From the NCBI GenBank assembly GCA_016213675.1, contig JACQZW010000073.1, positions 44,298 to 108,297 on the forward strand: DNA of 64,000 nt, given 5' to 3'. How positions within the stretch are numbered: the first letter of the stretch is position 1; every line of letters begins with the position of its first letter. Positions 28,286 to 37,426 of the stretch are shown piece after piece. The translations under genes and the position numbers were made by a program. Source of the DNA: Acidobacteriota bacterium (GTDB lineage: Bacteria > Acidobacteriota > Thermoanaerobaculia > Thermoanaerobaculales > Thermoanaerobaculaceae). Under the pieces are notes generated by a model. The model was not told the origin of the DNA and ran no database searches. It saw only the letters and a program-made list of their open reading frames with translations.

Positions 28286-29383
28286 ATGAGGCTGGTCGAT
28301 ACCGGGATGCGCATGCGCATCAAGCAGCGCGGCGCGAACTTCGCCGGGGCGGCGCACGCCCTCCACCAGCGCTACGCCCGGATTTTCTGGATGGCGCACT
28401 CCGCCTGGGCGCTGTTCACCGGAATCGTCGTCCTCGTCCTGGCCCACAACCGGTACGGGTTCCTCAAGTGGGTCGTGCTGTTCCTTGCGCTCACCTGGGC
28501 CTCGACGCTCGTGATCTCCCGGTACGCCTCGTTCTTCAGCACCCCGAAGATGCGCTTCGCACAGGGGTTCGTCTCCTACCTGACCCGCGTGATGTACCAG
28601 GAGACGCTGTTCTTCCTGCTTCCCTTCTACTTCTACTCGACGACCTTCCCGTCGTGGAACAGTGCCTTCGTCGTGCTTCTCGCCGGCCTGGCCGTGCTCT
28701 CCTGCTTCGATCTCCTCTTCGACCGGCTGCTGCGGGAGCACAAGGCATTCGCCCTCGGGTTCTTCGCCGTGGTCACCTTCTCCGCGCTCGTCTTCTTCCT
28801 GCCGCTGCTGCTCGGGATCCGCATCCACCACGCCGGCTTCCTAGCGGCCGTGATTGCCTTTGTCGCCGCGATACCGCTCGCCTATTCGTGGCGGGAGCTG
28901 CTGTCGTTCAGGGTCATGGCCAGGCTCGTCGTCGCGCTGGTGCTCGTCGTTGCCGGCGCCCGCCTGATCCGGCCCGCCGTTCCCCCCGTTCCGCTGCGGC
29001 TGATGAAGCTGCGCTTCGCTCCGCTGATCGACACCAGCACGCTCAGGCTGGCCAAGGAGCTCCCTGCCCGGGTCTCAACGGCCGAGCTCGGGGCCGGCAG
29101 GCTGTACGCGGTGGCCACCATCTTCTCGCCGACACAGCTCACCGCCTCGGTGAGCATCCGCTTCGTCCACGACGGCAAGCCAACGCGGCCCAACCGCACC
29201 GTCGACCTGATCGCCCATCCACGCGGGTTCAGGGTGTGGAGCGTCATGCGCTCCGGCCCGCGAGGCTTCGCGCCGGGTATCTACCAGGCCGAGGTATGGA
29301 CCGGTGAGGGTCAGCTCATTGGCCGCGAGTCGATCGAGCTCGTCGCCCAGCCGGAGCCGCAGGGCGGGTCGCCTCGTTCCTAG
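28286..29383 (+). CDS. Multi-pass membrane protein with C-terminal DUF2914-like domain
   Basis: 365 residues. After a basic N-terminus there are about seven membrane helices (roughly residues 33-235; for example 'AWALFTGIVVLVLA', 'WVVLFLALTWASTLVI'). The last ~120 residues are a soluble beta-rich domain ('RLYAVATIFSPTQLTASVSI', 'GRESIELV') resembling DUF2914, a module found in small envelope proteins. Function is unknown. ATG 28286 has no ribosome site, and a TACAAT box ends seven bases before it, so the mRNA may be leaderless. The start is 22 bases before the LpdD-like gene's upstream region and the two may be co-transcribed. Confidence 0.7.
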   Translation: MRLVDTGMRMRIKQRGANFAGAAHALHQRYARIFWMAHSAWALFTGIVVLVLAHNRYGFLKWVVLFLALTWASTLVISRYASFFSTPKMRFAQGFVSYLTRVMYQETLFFLLPFYFYSTTFPSWNSAFVVLLAGLAVLSCFDLLFDRLLREHKAFALGFFAVVTFSALVFFLPLLLGIRIHHAGFLAAVIAFVAAIPLAYSWRELLSFRVMARLVVALVLVVAGARLIRPAVPPVPLRLMKLRFAPLIDTSTLRLAKELPARVSTAELGAGRLYAVATIFSPTQLTASVSIRFVHDGKPTRPNRTVDLIAHPRGFRVWSVMRSGPRGFAPGIYQAEVWTGEGQLIGRESIELVAQPEPQGGSPRS

Positions 29384-29408
29384 CGGCCACCAAACGGAGA
29401 ATGCCGCC

Positions 29409-29804
29409 ATGACCGGAAGACCTTCACGGGTTGAAGTCACCGTCCGGCAGGGAGCTCTCGTGCTCCAGGCCGTCGCCAACCGGCTCGGGCACGACCTCGT
29501 GGTCGCGATCGGCGGCGGCGATCGGCCCCACGTGGGCTGTGCCGTGCTTGCCCAACCGCACCCCTCGACCGCCGACCCGGAGCGTTCGAGCTCGACCGTC
29601 TCGACGCTGGTCATTCCCCCGCATCGGGACGACGCAATCGCCCGCACCGTGGCCGACACGCTCGCACGGGGCCTCGGCGTCGTGGTCCTCGCCGCGGCAG
29701 GCGTCCACACGGACGACCTCGACGCTTCCGGGATCTCGACCTATCGGAGGCTGGCACGGCGACTGGCCGACAGGCTCCTCGCGGCGCTGCGTGACAGAAG
29801 CTAG
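29409..29804 (+). CDS. LpdD-like prenylated-flavin chaperone domain protein
   Basis: 131 residues, ATG 29409 with GGAGA upstream. The pattern '[20 protein letters not shown]', '[20 protein letters not shown]' and '[13 protein letters not shown]' matches the LpdD family, small proteins first noted with gallate decarboxylase and thought to help deliver or mature prenylated FMN in UbiD-type decarboxylases. No ubiD- or ubiX-like gene is in the window, so the partner is elsewhere or the protein has another role. Its stop TAG overlaps the stop of the opposite gene within the palindrome CTAG at 29801-29804. Confidence 0.72.
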   Translation: MTGRPSRVEVTVRQGALVLQAVANRLGHDLVVAIGGGDRPHVGCAVLAQPHPSTADPERSSSTVSTLVIPPHRDDAIARTVADTLARGLGVVVLAAAGVHTDDLDASGISTYRRLARRLADRLLAALRDRS

Positions 29805-30202
29805 CCTTCCAGGCCGAGCTTCTCCCTGAGGAACGCGACGATCTCGCGGGTGTCGGTCCCCGGCAGGAAGATCCGCTCGATCCCCTCGGACTGCAGACGC
29901 ACGACGTCCTCCTGGGGGATCACACCGCCCCCGAAGACGAGCACGTCACCGGCGCCGGCCGCGCGCAACGCCTCCACGACCTTGGGGAAGAGCTGCAGGT
30001 GGGCGCCCGACAGGCTGGACAGCCCGACGGCGTCGACATCCTCCTGGACGGCGGCGGTGGCGACCTGCTCTGGGGTCTGCCGCAGACCGGTGTAGATCAC
30101 CTCGAAGCCGGCGTCGCGAAGCGCCCGAGCGACGACCTTGGCGCCCCTGTCGTGGCCGTCGAGGCCGGGTTTGGCGATGAGCACTCGCTTGGGCGTGGTC
30201 AC
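29801..30202 (-). CDS. Cobalamin-binding subunit of methylmalonyl-CoA-type mutase
   Basis: 133 residues from GTG 30202 with GGAGGT eight bases upstream. This is a free-standing B12-binding domain: '[18 protein letters not shown]' contains the DxHxxG motif whose His coordinates cobalt. 'GLSSLSGAH' and 'LVFGGGVIP' complete the SxL and GG signatures. In acyl-CoA mutases the domain is either fused to or separate from the catalytic subunit; here it is separate. No catalytic subunit or MeaB chaperone lies nearby. It most likely serves methylmalonyl-CoA or a related acyl-CoA mutase. Confidence 0.9.
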   Translation of the reverse strand: MTTPKRVLIAKPGLDGHDRGAKVVARALRDAGFEVIYTGLRQTPEQVATAAVQEDVDAVGLSSLSGAHLQLFPKVVEALRAAGAGDVLVFGGGVIPQEDVVRLQSEGIERIFLPGTDTREIVAFLREKLGLEG

Positions 30203-30321
30203 GTCCGTCGACCTCCAGCCGCGGAGTATCACCCTTGTGACGCCGCGCGACAAGGGGGGGCGACCGTCTTGCGTTCGCCCCGCTTCGCCCGTAAGCTCTC
30301 GCGGTCGCAAGGAGGATGCCG

Positions 30322-32349
30322 ATGGAGACGAACAGCCGGAGCCTTCCCGAGAACGCGTACCGACCCCTCAAACCCGGCGAAACTTACGCACCCATCGTTC
30401 CCGCCGGCGCGAAGGTCCCGGAGTTCACGGTCCGCTCGGTGGGCCTCGGTCTCGTCATGGCAGTTCTGTTCTCCGCCGCCGCCGCCTTCCTCGGGCTCAA
30501 GGCGGGCCAGGTGTTCGAGGCCGCCATCCCCATCGCCATCATCGGCGTCGGCGTCGGTGTCGTGCTGCCGAGGCGCTCGACCATCCTCGAGAACGTCATC
30601 GTGCAATCGGTCGGCGCGGCGTCGGGGCTGGTGGTGGCCGGCTCGATCTTCACGCTCCCGGCGCTGTTCATCCTGGGCCTCGACGTCGACCTCGTGAAGC
30701 TCTTCCTGGTCGCGTTAATCGGCGGCGTCCTCGGGATCCTCTTCCTGGTTCCCCTGCGCCGGTACTTCGTCAAGGAGATGCACGGCGAGTTCCCCTTTCC
30801 GGAGGCGACCGCCACGACCGAGGTACTCGTCGCTGGCGAGTCCGGCGGCAAGCAGGCCAAGGTGCTCGCGGTCGCCGCCGCTGTCGGTGGCGTCTTTGAC
30901 TTCCTGATCATCCACTTCGAGGGCTTCGCCGAGGTCTTCACCTCGCGCTCGATCCCCTTCCTGGCCGGCCTCGCCGAGAAGGCCAAGCTGGTCTTCCGCG
31001 TCAACGTCCTCGCCTCCATCCTCGGGCTCGGCTACATCATCGGCCTGAAGTACTCGGCGATCATCTGCGCCGGGTCGTTCCTTTCCTGGTTCCTCCTCGT
31101 CCCGCTGATCGGCCACATCGGCGCCCAGCTCGGCGTGACCATCCCGCCGATCGCCGACGGCACGCTGATCGGGTCAATGAGCGCCGAGCAGATCTTCCGC
31201 AGCTACGTGCGACACATCGGGATCGGAGCCATCGCCGCGGCCGGGATCATGGGCATCCTCCGTTCCTGGCGAGTCATCGCCAAGGCGTTCGGCATGGGGT
31301 TCACCCAGCTCTTCGGACGGAAGACCGCGACTGTCGTCACGCCCGAAAGGACCGACCGCGACATCAGCATGGGGCTCGTGATGTCCGGGATCCTGGTCGT
31401 CGCGCTGGCCGCCTGGCTGTTCTTCCGCTTCAGCGTGTTGGCGAGCGAGCCTGGCGCCACGAAGCTCTCGCTCATCGCGTTGGCGGTAGTCGTCGTCATC
31501 TCGTTCCTCTTCACGACTGTCGCTGCGCGAGCGATCGCCACCGTCGGCACCAACCCGGTCTCCGGCATGACCCTCATGACGTTGATCCTGACGTCCGTCT
31601 TCCTGGTCCAGGCCGGTCTGTCCGGCAAGGCGGGCATGCTCGCGGCGCTCCTCATCGGCGGCGTCGTCTGCACCGCGCTGTCGATGGCGGGGGGGTTGAT
31701 CACCGACCTCAAGATCGGCTACTGGATTGGCGCCACGCCGGCCGTGCAGCAGCGCTCCAAGTTCCTCGGGACGATCGTCGCGGCCGCGGCCGTCGGGGCG
31801 GTGATCATGATGCTGAACCAGGCCTACGGCTTCGCGCCGTCGCTGGAGCATCCCGCGGACAAGGTGTTCGCTGCGCCGCAGGCCAACGCCATGGCAGCGG
31901 TCATCAAGACGCTGATGTCGAACGAGCCGGTGCCGTGGATGCTCTACGCGGTCGGCGCCCTGATCGCCATGACGATGCAGATGATCGGCACCCCGTCGCT
32001 CGCCTTCGCACTCGGCATGTACATCCCCCTCGAGCTCAACGTGCCGCTCGTCATCGGCGGCCTGGTCGCCGAATGGGTGAGGAAGTCCGCCCGCGGCGAC
32101 GAGAAGCTCGCCCAGAGCCGCGGGGTGCGCGGCACACTCATCGCGTCCGGTTTCATCGCCGGAGGTGCTCTCATGGGAGTGTTCGCGGCCGGCCTGAAGA
32201 TCCTCAACTTCTACACCGACGCGAGCGTCGGTGTCGGCCTGCTCGGCAACTCCTCGGGACCGGGGGCCGAGATCCTTGCGCTCGGCCTCTACCTTCTGCT
32301 CGCTGCCTACATGTTCTGGGATGCCCGCCGGGCGACCGTGGAAGACTAG
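30322..32349 (+). CDS. OPT-family oligopeptide transporter
   Basis: About 675 residues. ATG 30322 is used because AAGGAGG (30309-30315) is correctly spaced from it and too close to the ATG at 30316. The N-terminus '[20 protein letters not shown]' and the roughly 15-16 hydrophobic helices ('[20 protein letters not shown]', '[13 protein letters not shown]', '[20 protein letters not shown]') fit the prokaryotic OPT family. These inner-membrane carriers are thought to import small peptides or metal chelates. The substrate is not predictable. It stands alone, followed by a strong hairpin. Confidence 0.9.
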   Translation: METNSRSLPENAYRPLKPGETYAPIVPAGAKVPEFTVRSVGLGLVMAVLFSAAAAFLGLKAGQVFEAAIPIAIIGVGVGVVLPRRSTILENVIVQSVGAASGLVVAGSIFTLPALFILGLDVDLVKLFLVALIGGVLGILFLVPLRRYFVKEMHGEFPFPEATATTEVLVAGESGGKQAKVLAVAAAVGGVFDFLIIHFEGFAEVFTSRSIPFLAGLAEKAKLVFRVNVLASILGLGYIIGLKYSAIICAGSFLSWFLLVPLIGHIGAQLGVTIPPIADGTLIGSMSAEQIFRSYVRHIGIGAIAAAGIMGILRSWRVIAKAFGMGFTQLFGRKTATVVTPERTDRDISMGLVMSGILVVALAAWLFFRFSVLASEPGATKLSLIALAVVVVISFLFTTVAARAIATVGTNPVSGMTLMTLILTSVFLVQAGLSGKAGMLAALLIGGVVCTALSMAGGLITDLKIGYWIGATPAVQQRSKFLGTIVAAAAVGAVIMMLNQAYGFAPSLEHPADKVFAAPQANAMAAVIKTLMSNEPVPWMLYAVGALIAMTMQMIGTPSLAFALGMYIPLELNVPLVIGGLVAEWVRKSARGDEKLAQSRGVRGTLIASGFIAGGALMGVFAAGLKILNFYTDASVGVGLLGNSSGPGAEILALGLYLLLAAYMFWDARRATVED

Positions 32350-32371
32350 CCCGGTTCCGAGCGGAGACCAC

Positions 32372-32398
32372 ACGGCCCGGGCTGAGCGCCCGGGCCGT
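32372..32398. terminator. GC-rich hairpin between convergent genes
   Basis: A perfect 11-bp stem (32372-32382 with 32388-32398) and a five-base loop, 23 bases after the OPT transporter stop and before the end of the convergent secreted-protein gene. There is no T tract, so it may act as a weak two-way terminator or mRNA 3' stabiliser. Confidence 0.5.
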
Positions 32399-32421
32399 TC
32401 ACGTTCGGAGCCTGCTCGAAA

Positions 32422-33294
32422 TCAGGAGGGCGAGGGCGCCGGGGCCGGCGTCGGCAGCGGCACCTGGAGCGGCGTCCCCATCTGATTCGTCGGTACGAGG
32501 CCGAGGGGGTTTCCCGGCTGGACGTTCGGCGAGGAACCCGGCGGCACCGTGCCATGCATCGTCGACGCCTGACCCGGGGCCGCCGCCGCGGGGGCCGGCG
32601 GGGCCGTCAAGCCGGGAGTCGCCTCCGCTGCCGGCCGCGCGGGCTGGATCGACACCCACTGGAACTCGAAGCTGACCTGCCCCACGTCCCCCACCGCGGT
32701 CACCTTCACCGTCAGGTTGTCCTGCTGCTTGGGGGCGAGCTGGCCAGAGTAGCTCCCCGACCCCGTGCCGAGCGGGCTGCCGTCGAGGGCGAGCATCCTG
32801 ACGTTGGCGGTGATGCTCGACGCCGGGGCGTTTCCCTGGTTGACGATCGTCGCGGTGATCTCCCATTCGCCCTCGGCGATCTTCTTGCGGTCGTAGCTGA
32901 CCAGGGAGATCTGGGCTCCCTCGGGACCTTCGGCGGCCTCGGCCTTCTTCTCCTCGCCTTCAGGCAGGTCCAGGTGTCTCACGTCCGCGTCGGTCACCAG
33001 GACCGCGCCGGATCCGGCCACCGAGCGGGCATCGAGGAATGGACTGTGCGGACCCGATGGAACCGCCGATGGGCTCACCTCGGCCGTCTGGTTCGCCGCC
33101 CGGGTCGCAACCATGTCCACGGCCGCGAGCGGATAGCTCTCGAGTCGACCGTTGTCGTACGTGAGCACCACGAGGTTGCCTTTTTGCTCGAAGCTCGCGA
33201 CGCTGACCTGTTTCCCCCCACGGAGGACAACGGTGGCACCCTCGGCCACTGCCGCCATCGCGAGTGCCGCCAGGATCACCAGGACCTTCCTCAT
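32422..33294 (-). CDS. Secreted FxLYD-like domain protein
   Basis: 290 residues, ATG 33294 behind GGAGGTGACGA. A signal peptide (1-19, 'LAMAAVAEGA') starts it. Residues ~20-65 are a short beta segment ('VVLRGGKQVSVASFEQKG'). Residues ~125-220 look like an FxLYD-type beta-sandwich: 'EWEITATIVNQGNAPASSIT', 'FEFQWVSIQ'. The last 65 residues are Pro/Ala/Gly rich and probably disordered. It should be periplasmic or surface-bound; no enzyme motif is present. I do not know its role. Confidence 0.65.
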   Translation of the reverse strand: MRKVLVILAALAMAAVAEGATVVLRGGKQVSVASFEQKGNLVVLTYDNGRLESYPLAAVDMVATRAANQTAEVSPSAVPSGPHSPFLDARSVAGSGAVLVTDADVRHLDLPEGEEKKAEAAEGPEGAQISLVSYDRKKIAEGEWEITATIVNQGNAPASSITANVRMLALDGSPLGTGSGSYSGQLAPKQQDNLTVKVTAVGDVGQVSFEFQWVSIQPARPAAEATPGLTAPPAPAAAAPGQASTMHGTVPPGSSPNVQPGNPLGLVPTNQMGTPLQVPLPTPAPAPSPS

Positions 33295-33384
33295 TCGTCA
33301 CCTCCGGAGGCTCGACTGCTCAATCATAGACCCCGACGATCTCGCCCGCCAGACAGCTCGCCCGAGACGACACGCGCGGAGGCG

Positions 33385-33414
33385 AAAAAGAACGCCCCGG
33401 CTTGGCCGGGGCGT
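33385..33414 (-). terminator. Rho-independent terminator of OmpA-like gene
   Basis: A 10-bp stem (33392-33401 with 33405-33414) and three-base loop, followed on the minus strand by a T-rich run (33385-33391). It lies 27 bases after the lipoprotein stop. Confidence 0.85.
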
Positions 33415-33441
33415 CCTCGGAAGCTCGAAAGGCGTAGGGGA

Positions 33442-34083
33442 TCACTCGAGAACGACGAGGGTCACGCGGCGGTTCTGCGCGCGACCATCAGCGGTCTTGT
33501 TGTCAGCAGCGGCCTTGTACTCGCCGTAGGAGATCACGCTCATGCGGTGCATCGGCACGCCACCGTTCATGTTGAGGTAGCGCATCACCGACTCGGCGCG
33601 AGCCTGGCCGAGGTCGAGGTTGACCTTCTCGGAACCGATCGCATCCGTGTGGCCCTGGATCTCGATGTAGACGTTCTTGTTCTCGGACTTCAGGCGGGCG
33701 GCGAACGCGTCGAGGGCCGCCTTGGCTTCAGCCGACAGGTCCTTCTTGTTGAAGCCGAACTTGACGGCCTCGTCGGTCAACGTCACCTCGTACAGGAACT
33801 TGCCCTTGGCCAGCTTGCCTGCCTCCTGAGCGCGCGCGAGGGCTTCCTTCGCGGTGTCGGAGAGCTTGGCGATCTGCTCGGTCTGCGCGGCGTCGGACTT
33901 CTTGAGGTTCGAGACGTCCATCTGCGTCGCTTCGACCTGCTTCTGGACCTCGCCGATCTTGGTGTCCGAGGACTTCTGGACTTCAGCCACTTGCTCCTGC
34001 ACGAACTTCTTGGTGGCGCAGCCACTCACGCCGAGCGCAACTACCAGCACCACCGCCACGACTGCCCACACCGACTTTCTCAT
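33442..34083 (-). CDS. OmpA-family peptidoglycan-binding lipoprotein
   Basis: 213 residues. ATG 34083 is preceded by GGGAGGAAG, and the product starts with a lipoprotein signal ending in 'LGVSGC' (Cys about residue 22). A coiled-coil spacer (~25-90, 'FVQEQVAEVQ', 'AATQTEQ'-like heptads) leads to an OmpA C-terminal domain: 'VYIEIQGHTDAIGSEKVNLD', 'GQARAESVMRYL', 'VISYGEYKAAADNKTADGRA'. The key Asp and Arg that hold meso-diaminopimelate are present ('GHTD', 'NRRV'). It should tie the outer membrane to the cell wall. It has its own promoter and a rho-independent terminator. Confidence 0.88.
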   Translation of the reverse strand: MRKSVWAVVAVVLVVALGVSGCATKKFVQEQVAEVQKSSDTKIGEVQKQVEATQMDVSNLKKSDAAQTEQIAKLSDTAKEALARAQEAGKLAKGKFLYEVTLTDEAVKFGFNKKDLSAEAKAALDAFAARLKSENKNVYIEIQGHTDAIGSEKVNLDLGQARAESVMRYLNMNGGVPMHRMSVISYGEYKAAADNKTADGRAQNRRVTLVVLE

Positions 34084-34157
34084 CTTCTTCCTCCCTTGGC
34101 TCACCTGACTCGAGCTTGTCTGAATTTGAGTCGTCTCCTGACGCACACTCGCTCCTT

Positions 34158-34186
34158 ATATGACATGCTCCGGCGCAGATTGTCAA
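34158..34186 (-). promoter_or_regulatory. Promoter of OmpA-like lipoprotein gene
   Basis: A perfect TTGACA (34181-34186) with TCATAT (34158-34163) 17 bases on, or TATAAG (34155-34160) at 20 bases. The start site would lie about 68 bases before ATG 34083, giving a leader with a strong ribosome site. Confidence 0.6.
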
Positions 34187-34216
34187 GGGCTCAGGGCCCG
34201 GGAAGCCAACGCCCAC

Positions 34217-35152
34217 TCACGGAAGCGTGCCCTTGTACCCCTGGCGGGTCTGGACCTGATATCCGTCGCGGGTCCGGACCTCGACCTTGCGCCACTTCTC
34301 CGTGCCCACGCCCGACGGCTCGACCCCGAGGATGTAGCGCATCGTCAGCTCGCGCTTGAGGTCCCGCGCAAGCTCCGGCAACTTCGCCACGTTGTCGACG
34401 CGCACGTAGCGGCCGCCGGACGACTCGGCGAACCGTCTCAGGAGGTCTTCGTAGCTGTTGGCCGGCCCCTCGCTCGCCGGCGGCGGCTCGATCCCGAAGA
34501 CGTACAGCGGGTCGTCCAGGCCTTCGAGCACGCGCAGGGCGTCGTCCGAGGACATCTGCGAGGCCGTATCGACGCCGTCGGTGAAGAAGATCACGACACG
34601 CCGGATGTGCTTCGCCCCCTCCATGACCTGGGGCGACGCGACCAGCACGTCGTACAGCGCCGTGGTGCCGAAACCCCGCAGCGACTCCAGGACGCGGGGA
34701 AGCAGTCCCGGATCGGTGCCGAACTTCATGCGGCGCTTGACCTCCCCGGCGCCGAACGTGACCAGGCAGACCTCGTCCTCCGACCCTCGCTGCCGCAGCA
34801 TCTCGCCGATCGCCTCCCGGGCGCGCGTCAGACGCCTCCCACCCATCGATCCCGAGGTGTCGACGACCAGCGCCGTCGACAGCGGCAGCCCCGCCTCACG
34901 CCAGAACGAGCGGATCGGGAACTCGATGCCGTCCACGTAGAGCCGGAAGTCCTTCTTCTCGAGCGTCGCGACCAGCCGACCCTTCTGGTCCTTGATCGTG
35001 ACCGGTATCAGGATGGCCGAGACCTCGGCGGTGTACGCGAAGACCTGCTCGCCCGGCGGGAGCTCCTGAGCCGAGACGCCGATCGCCACCGCAAGAGCGA
35101 CGCCCCCCAGGATCGACCGGGGGGCGCCCGAGAGCGTCCGAGGAATCCGCAT
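34217..35152 (-). CDS. Secreted VWFA-related domain protein (acidobacterial type)
   Basis: 311 residues with a signal peptide (to ~'AIGVSAQ'). After a short N-terminal beta domain ('VSAILIPVTIKDQKGRLVAT') comes a von Willebrand A domain with the MIDAS motif 'VVDTSGSMGG', a Thr in 'FGTTALYDV' and an Asp in 'FTDGVDTAS'. A C-terminal beta segment ends with 'YQVQTRQGYKG'. This arrangement is the VWFA-related acidobacterial family, of unknown function. It is the third gene of a minus-strand group with a thioredoxin and a beta-barrel protein, five bases after the latter. It resembles the end of the gene at 6880-9375. Confidence 0.85.
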   Translation of the reverse strand: MRIPRTLSGAPRSILGGVALAVAIGVSAQELPPGEQVFAYTAEVSAILIPVTIKDQKGRLVATLEKKDFRLYVDGIEFPIRSFWREAGLPLSTALVVDTSGSMGGRRLTRAREAIGEMLRQRGSEDEVCLVTFGAGEVKRRMKFGTDPGLLPRVLESLRGFGTTALYDVLVASPQVMEGAKHIRRVVIFFTDGVDTASQMSSDDALRVLEGLDDPLYVFGIEPPPASEGPANSYEDLLRRFAESSGGRYVRVDNVAKLPELARDLKRELTMRYILGVEPSGVGTEKWRKVEVRTRDGYQVQTRQGYKGTLP

Positions 35153-35157
35153 CAGCC

Positions 35158-35793
35158 TCAGAACGCGAAGGTCAGGCCCATCGAGACCTCGTTGAAGGTC
35201 GACCAGTTGTCGTCGTAGTCCCAGTCGCAGTCATCCCACCAGTCGCAGTCGTCGTGACCTCCACCCAGGTTCACCGAGTGCACCCGCCAGTCGAACCGGA
35301 AGGCGAACTCCGGAGTGAAGAAGATCTTGAACCCCGGGCCGAAGTTCCCGACGAACCTCGTATCGGTGCCGAGGCCCGGGAGGCTGGGATCCATGTGCAT
35401 CAACCCGATCCCGCCCGCGAGGAACGGCACGAACCTGGAGTGACCGAAGCTCCCCTCGAAGCCGATCTCGAGGGTGTCGAGGTCGATGTCGCCAATCGTG
35501 CTCGCCGGGATCGCGCCGCCGCTCTCGCCGCTCACGAGGTCGGCGTTCTCGTGGTGCAACGACCACTCCAGCGCCCAATTGGGATGGAACCGGTAGCCGA
35601 GCCGCAGGCCGAACGCCGTCGCGTCGTCGATCTCGACCGGAAAGTCGTAGCCGGTACCCCAGCCCGTCGCCAACGTGTCGCCGAACCAGTAGCCGACCGT
35701 CGGCGTCAGCTCGACCGAATTGGCACTTCCCTGGGCGAAGCACCACGGCGCTGCGAGGACGACGATCCCCAGGGCCAACAACGTCTTTCGCAT
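35158..35793 (-). CDS. Outer-membrane beta-barrel protein
   Basis: 211 residues, ATG 35793 behind AAAGGAGG and starting one base after the TlpA-type stop. Signal peptide 1-20 ('LAAPWCFAQ'). The rest alternates short amphipathic strands ('LRLGYRFHPNWALEWSLHHE', 'FVPFLAGGIGLMHMDP', 'FAFRFDWRVHSVNLG') and ends in Phe, the usual barrel-assembly signal. An Asp/Trp/Cys-rich loop lies near the end ('CDWWDDCDWDYDD'), perhaps metal-binding or disulphide-bonded. It looks like an OmpW/OmpA-type eight-strand barrel. The neighbouring thioredoxin could act on the loop cysteines; that is inference. Confidence 0.78.
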   Translation of the reverse strand: MRKTLLALGIVVLAAPWCFAQGSANSVELTPTVGYWFGDTLATGWGTGYDFPVEIDDATAFGLRLGYRFHPNWALEWSLHHENADLVSGESGGAIPASTIGDIDLDTLEIGFEGSFGHSRFVPFLAGGIGLMHMDPSLPGLGTDTRFVGNFGPGFKIFFTPEFAFRFDWRVHSVNLGGGHDDCDWWDDCDWDYDDNWSTFNEVSMGLTFAF

Positions 35794-35794
35794 T

Positions 35795-36370
35795 TCACTT
35801 GCCTCCTTTGCCGGCACCCTCCGCCAGCACGGCTCCCACCTGCTGGCGCAAGTCACGCATCGCCTCCTGAGAGAAACCCTTGTAGAAGCGGACCACCCTG
35901 CCCTTCGCGTCGAGCAGGAAGGTGGTCGGGATGCGGTCGAGCGGTACCCCGGACTCGTACAAGACGTTCTGAGTCAGGTCGGTCACGACATACATCGGGA
36001 GCGTCACGTTCGAGGTCCGCGAGAAGGAGTCGATGCGCGGCCTCATCAAGTCGAGATAGCGAGACATCTTGTCCGCCGGCACCGGCTGGCTCTCGAGGTT
36101 CACGGCGACGATGACGAGCCCGCGCCGGCCGAACTCGTTCGACAACCGCTGGAGCTCGGGGAGCTCCATGCGACAGGGACCGCACCAGGTGGCCCAGAAG
36201 TTGATCACGGTCGCCCGCCCGAGCGCGCGCGTCAGTGGGACGGAGGTGCCGGCGAGGTCAACCAGGTCGACCTCCGGGAACGGCGCGCGGGGAAGATCCT
36301 CTGCCGCCACGCCGGCCGGCAGCATGAGGGACAGTGCAATCAGCAAGGCGCAGGCGGCTTTCCCGGACAT
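35795..36370 (-). CDS. TlpA-type periplasmic thioredoxin
   Basis: 191 residues from ATG 36370. A signal peptide (to ~'PAGVAAED') sends it to the periplasm. The thioredoxin fold carries 'FWATWCGPCRMELPEL' with the CxxC redox pair and the cis-proline strand 'IPTTFLLDAKGRVV'. Proteins of this group reduce or oxidise periplasmic partners, for example in cytochrome c maturation. There is no ribosome site, and TAGCAT ends seven bases before the ATG, so a leaderless mRNA is possible. It is divergent from the hydroxyacyl-CoA dehydrogenase gene and leads into the barrel and VWFA genes. Confidence 0.88.
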   Translation of the reverse strand: MSGKAACALLIALSLMLPAGVAAEDLPRAPFPEVDLVDLAGTSVPLTRALGRATVINFWATWCGPCRMELPELQRLSNEFGRRGLVIVAVNLESQPVPADKMSRYLDLMRPRIDSFSRTSNVTLPMYVVTDLTQNVLYESGVPLDRIPTTFLLDAKGRVVRFYKGFSQEAMRDLRQQVGAVLAEGAGKGGK

Positions 36371-36383
36371 CGAGCGTATGCTA
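36371..36383 (-). promoter_or_regulatory. -10 box of TlpA-type gene, leaderless
   Basis: TAGCAT (36378-36383, minus strand) ends seven bases before ATG 36370. No clear -35 box and no ribosome site are seen. It is back to back with the strong promoter of the divergent gene. Confidence 0.4.
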
Positions 36384-36390
36384 CCACGCG

Positions 36391-36427
36391 TTGACAACGT
36401 CGGTCGCTTGCGCTAGATTTCACAACC
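36391..36427 (+). promoter_or_regulatory. Promoter of hydroxyacyl-CoA dehydrogenase gene, leaderless
   Basis: TTGACA (36391-36396), 17-base spacer, TAGATT (36414-36419). ATG 36428 is eight bases beyond the -10 box and lacks a ribosome site, so the mRNA should begin at or within two bases of the start codon. Confidence 0.75.
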
Positions 36428-37339
36428 ATGAGCGAACGTGAGCTGCAACACATCGGCGTGATCGGCGGCGGCATGATGGGCCGGTCGATCGCAACCAAGG
36501 TGTCCCAGGCCGGGCTCCAGGTGGTGGTCCGCGAGATCAGCAGCGAACGGGCCGAAGAGGTGAAGGCGCGGCTCGCGGCGGCCCTCGACCACCAGATCGA
36601 GCGATGGGCCCTCACGCAGTCAGAGAAGAAGGCAACGCTTTCCCGAATCGAGTTCACCGCAGACCTCGACAAGGCTGCGTCGTGCGAGGTCGTGATCGAG
36701 ACGATCCACGAGGACTTCGAGGCGAAGCGCGCCCTGCTGGCCGAGCTGGACGCCCTCCTGGACCCCTCGATCCCGGTCATCGTCAACACCTCGACGCTCT
36801 CCATCACCGAGTTGGCGCAGGGGCTCGCGCACCCTGAGCGGATCGTCGGAATGCACTTCCTCTACCCTGTCACGACCACCAGGGTCGTCGAGGTGGTGCG
36901 CGGTCAGGTGACCGCCAACGAGGCGTTCGAGCTGGCCCGCAAGTTCGCGCGGATCCTCGGCAAGGTCCCCATCGAGGAGTTCGAGTCTCCCGGGTTCGTC
37001 ACCACCCGCGTCATGCTCCCGCTCGTCAACGAAGCGATCCAGGTGGTCATGGAGGGCGTCGCCACGGCGGCTGAGGTCGACCTGTGCATGAAGCTCGGCT
37101 ACGACTTCCGCCTTGGACCCCTGGAGTGGGCCGACAGGATCGGACTCCACAAGGTCCACAACTGGCTCGACCACCTGTTCCAGGAGACCGGCGACCCCAA
37201 GTTCCGTCCCTGTCCGCTGCTCCGCAAGCTCGTCCGTGCCGGCCACAACGGCGCCAGGTGGGGCCAGGGTTTCTTCAAGTACGACGAGGAGCGGAACCGG
37301 TTGGATCGGCCCCCTGATGACACGCCGCAACTCGGGTAG
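36428..37339 (+). CDS. 3-hydroxyacyl-CoA (3-hydroxybutyryl-CoA) dehydrogenase
   Basis: 303 residues. It oxidises or forms 3-hydroxyacyl-CoA with NAD(P). The Rossmann loop is 'IGVIGGGMMGRSIATK', and the catalytic His is in 'VGMHFLYPVT' paired with Glu in 'PIEEFESPGFVTTRV'. A C-terminal helical dimer domain follows ('DFRLGPLEWADRIGLHKVHN'). It is a single-function enzyme without the hydratase domain of FadB. The gene begins almost at the predicted transcription start of a TTGACA-17-TAGATT promoter and has no ribosome site. The acetate kinase gene follows by 87 bases. Confidence 0.92.
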   Translation: MSERELQHIGVIGGGMMGRSIATKVSQAGLQVVVREISSERAEEVKARLAAALDHQIERWALTQSEKKATLSRIEFTADLDKAASCEVVIETIHEDFEAKRALLAELDALLDPSIPVIVNTSTLSITELAQGLAHPERIVGMHFLYPVTTTRVVEVVRGQVTANEAFELARKFARILGKVPIEEFESPGFVTTRVMLPLVNEAIQVVMEGVATAAEVDLCMKLGYDFRLGPLEWADRIGLHKVHNWLDHLFQETGDPKFRPCPLLRKLVRAGHNGARWGQGFFKYDEERNRLDRPPDDTPQLG

Positions 37340-37426
37340 CGTGGACGATCCACGCACCAGGCGCAGCCGCCGGTCGCTCACCGGGATTGCGCGACCGCAC
37401 GCAGAATCGGATGAAGGAGTGCAGCG

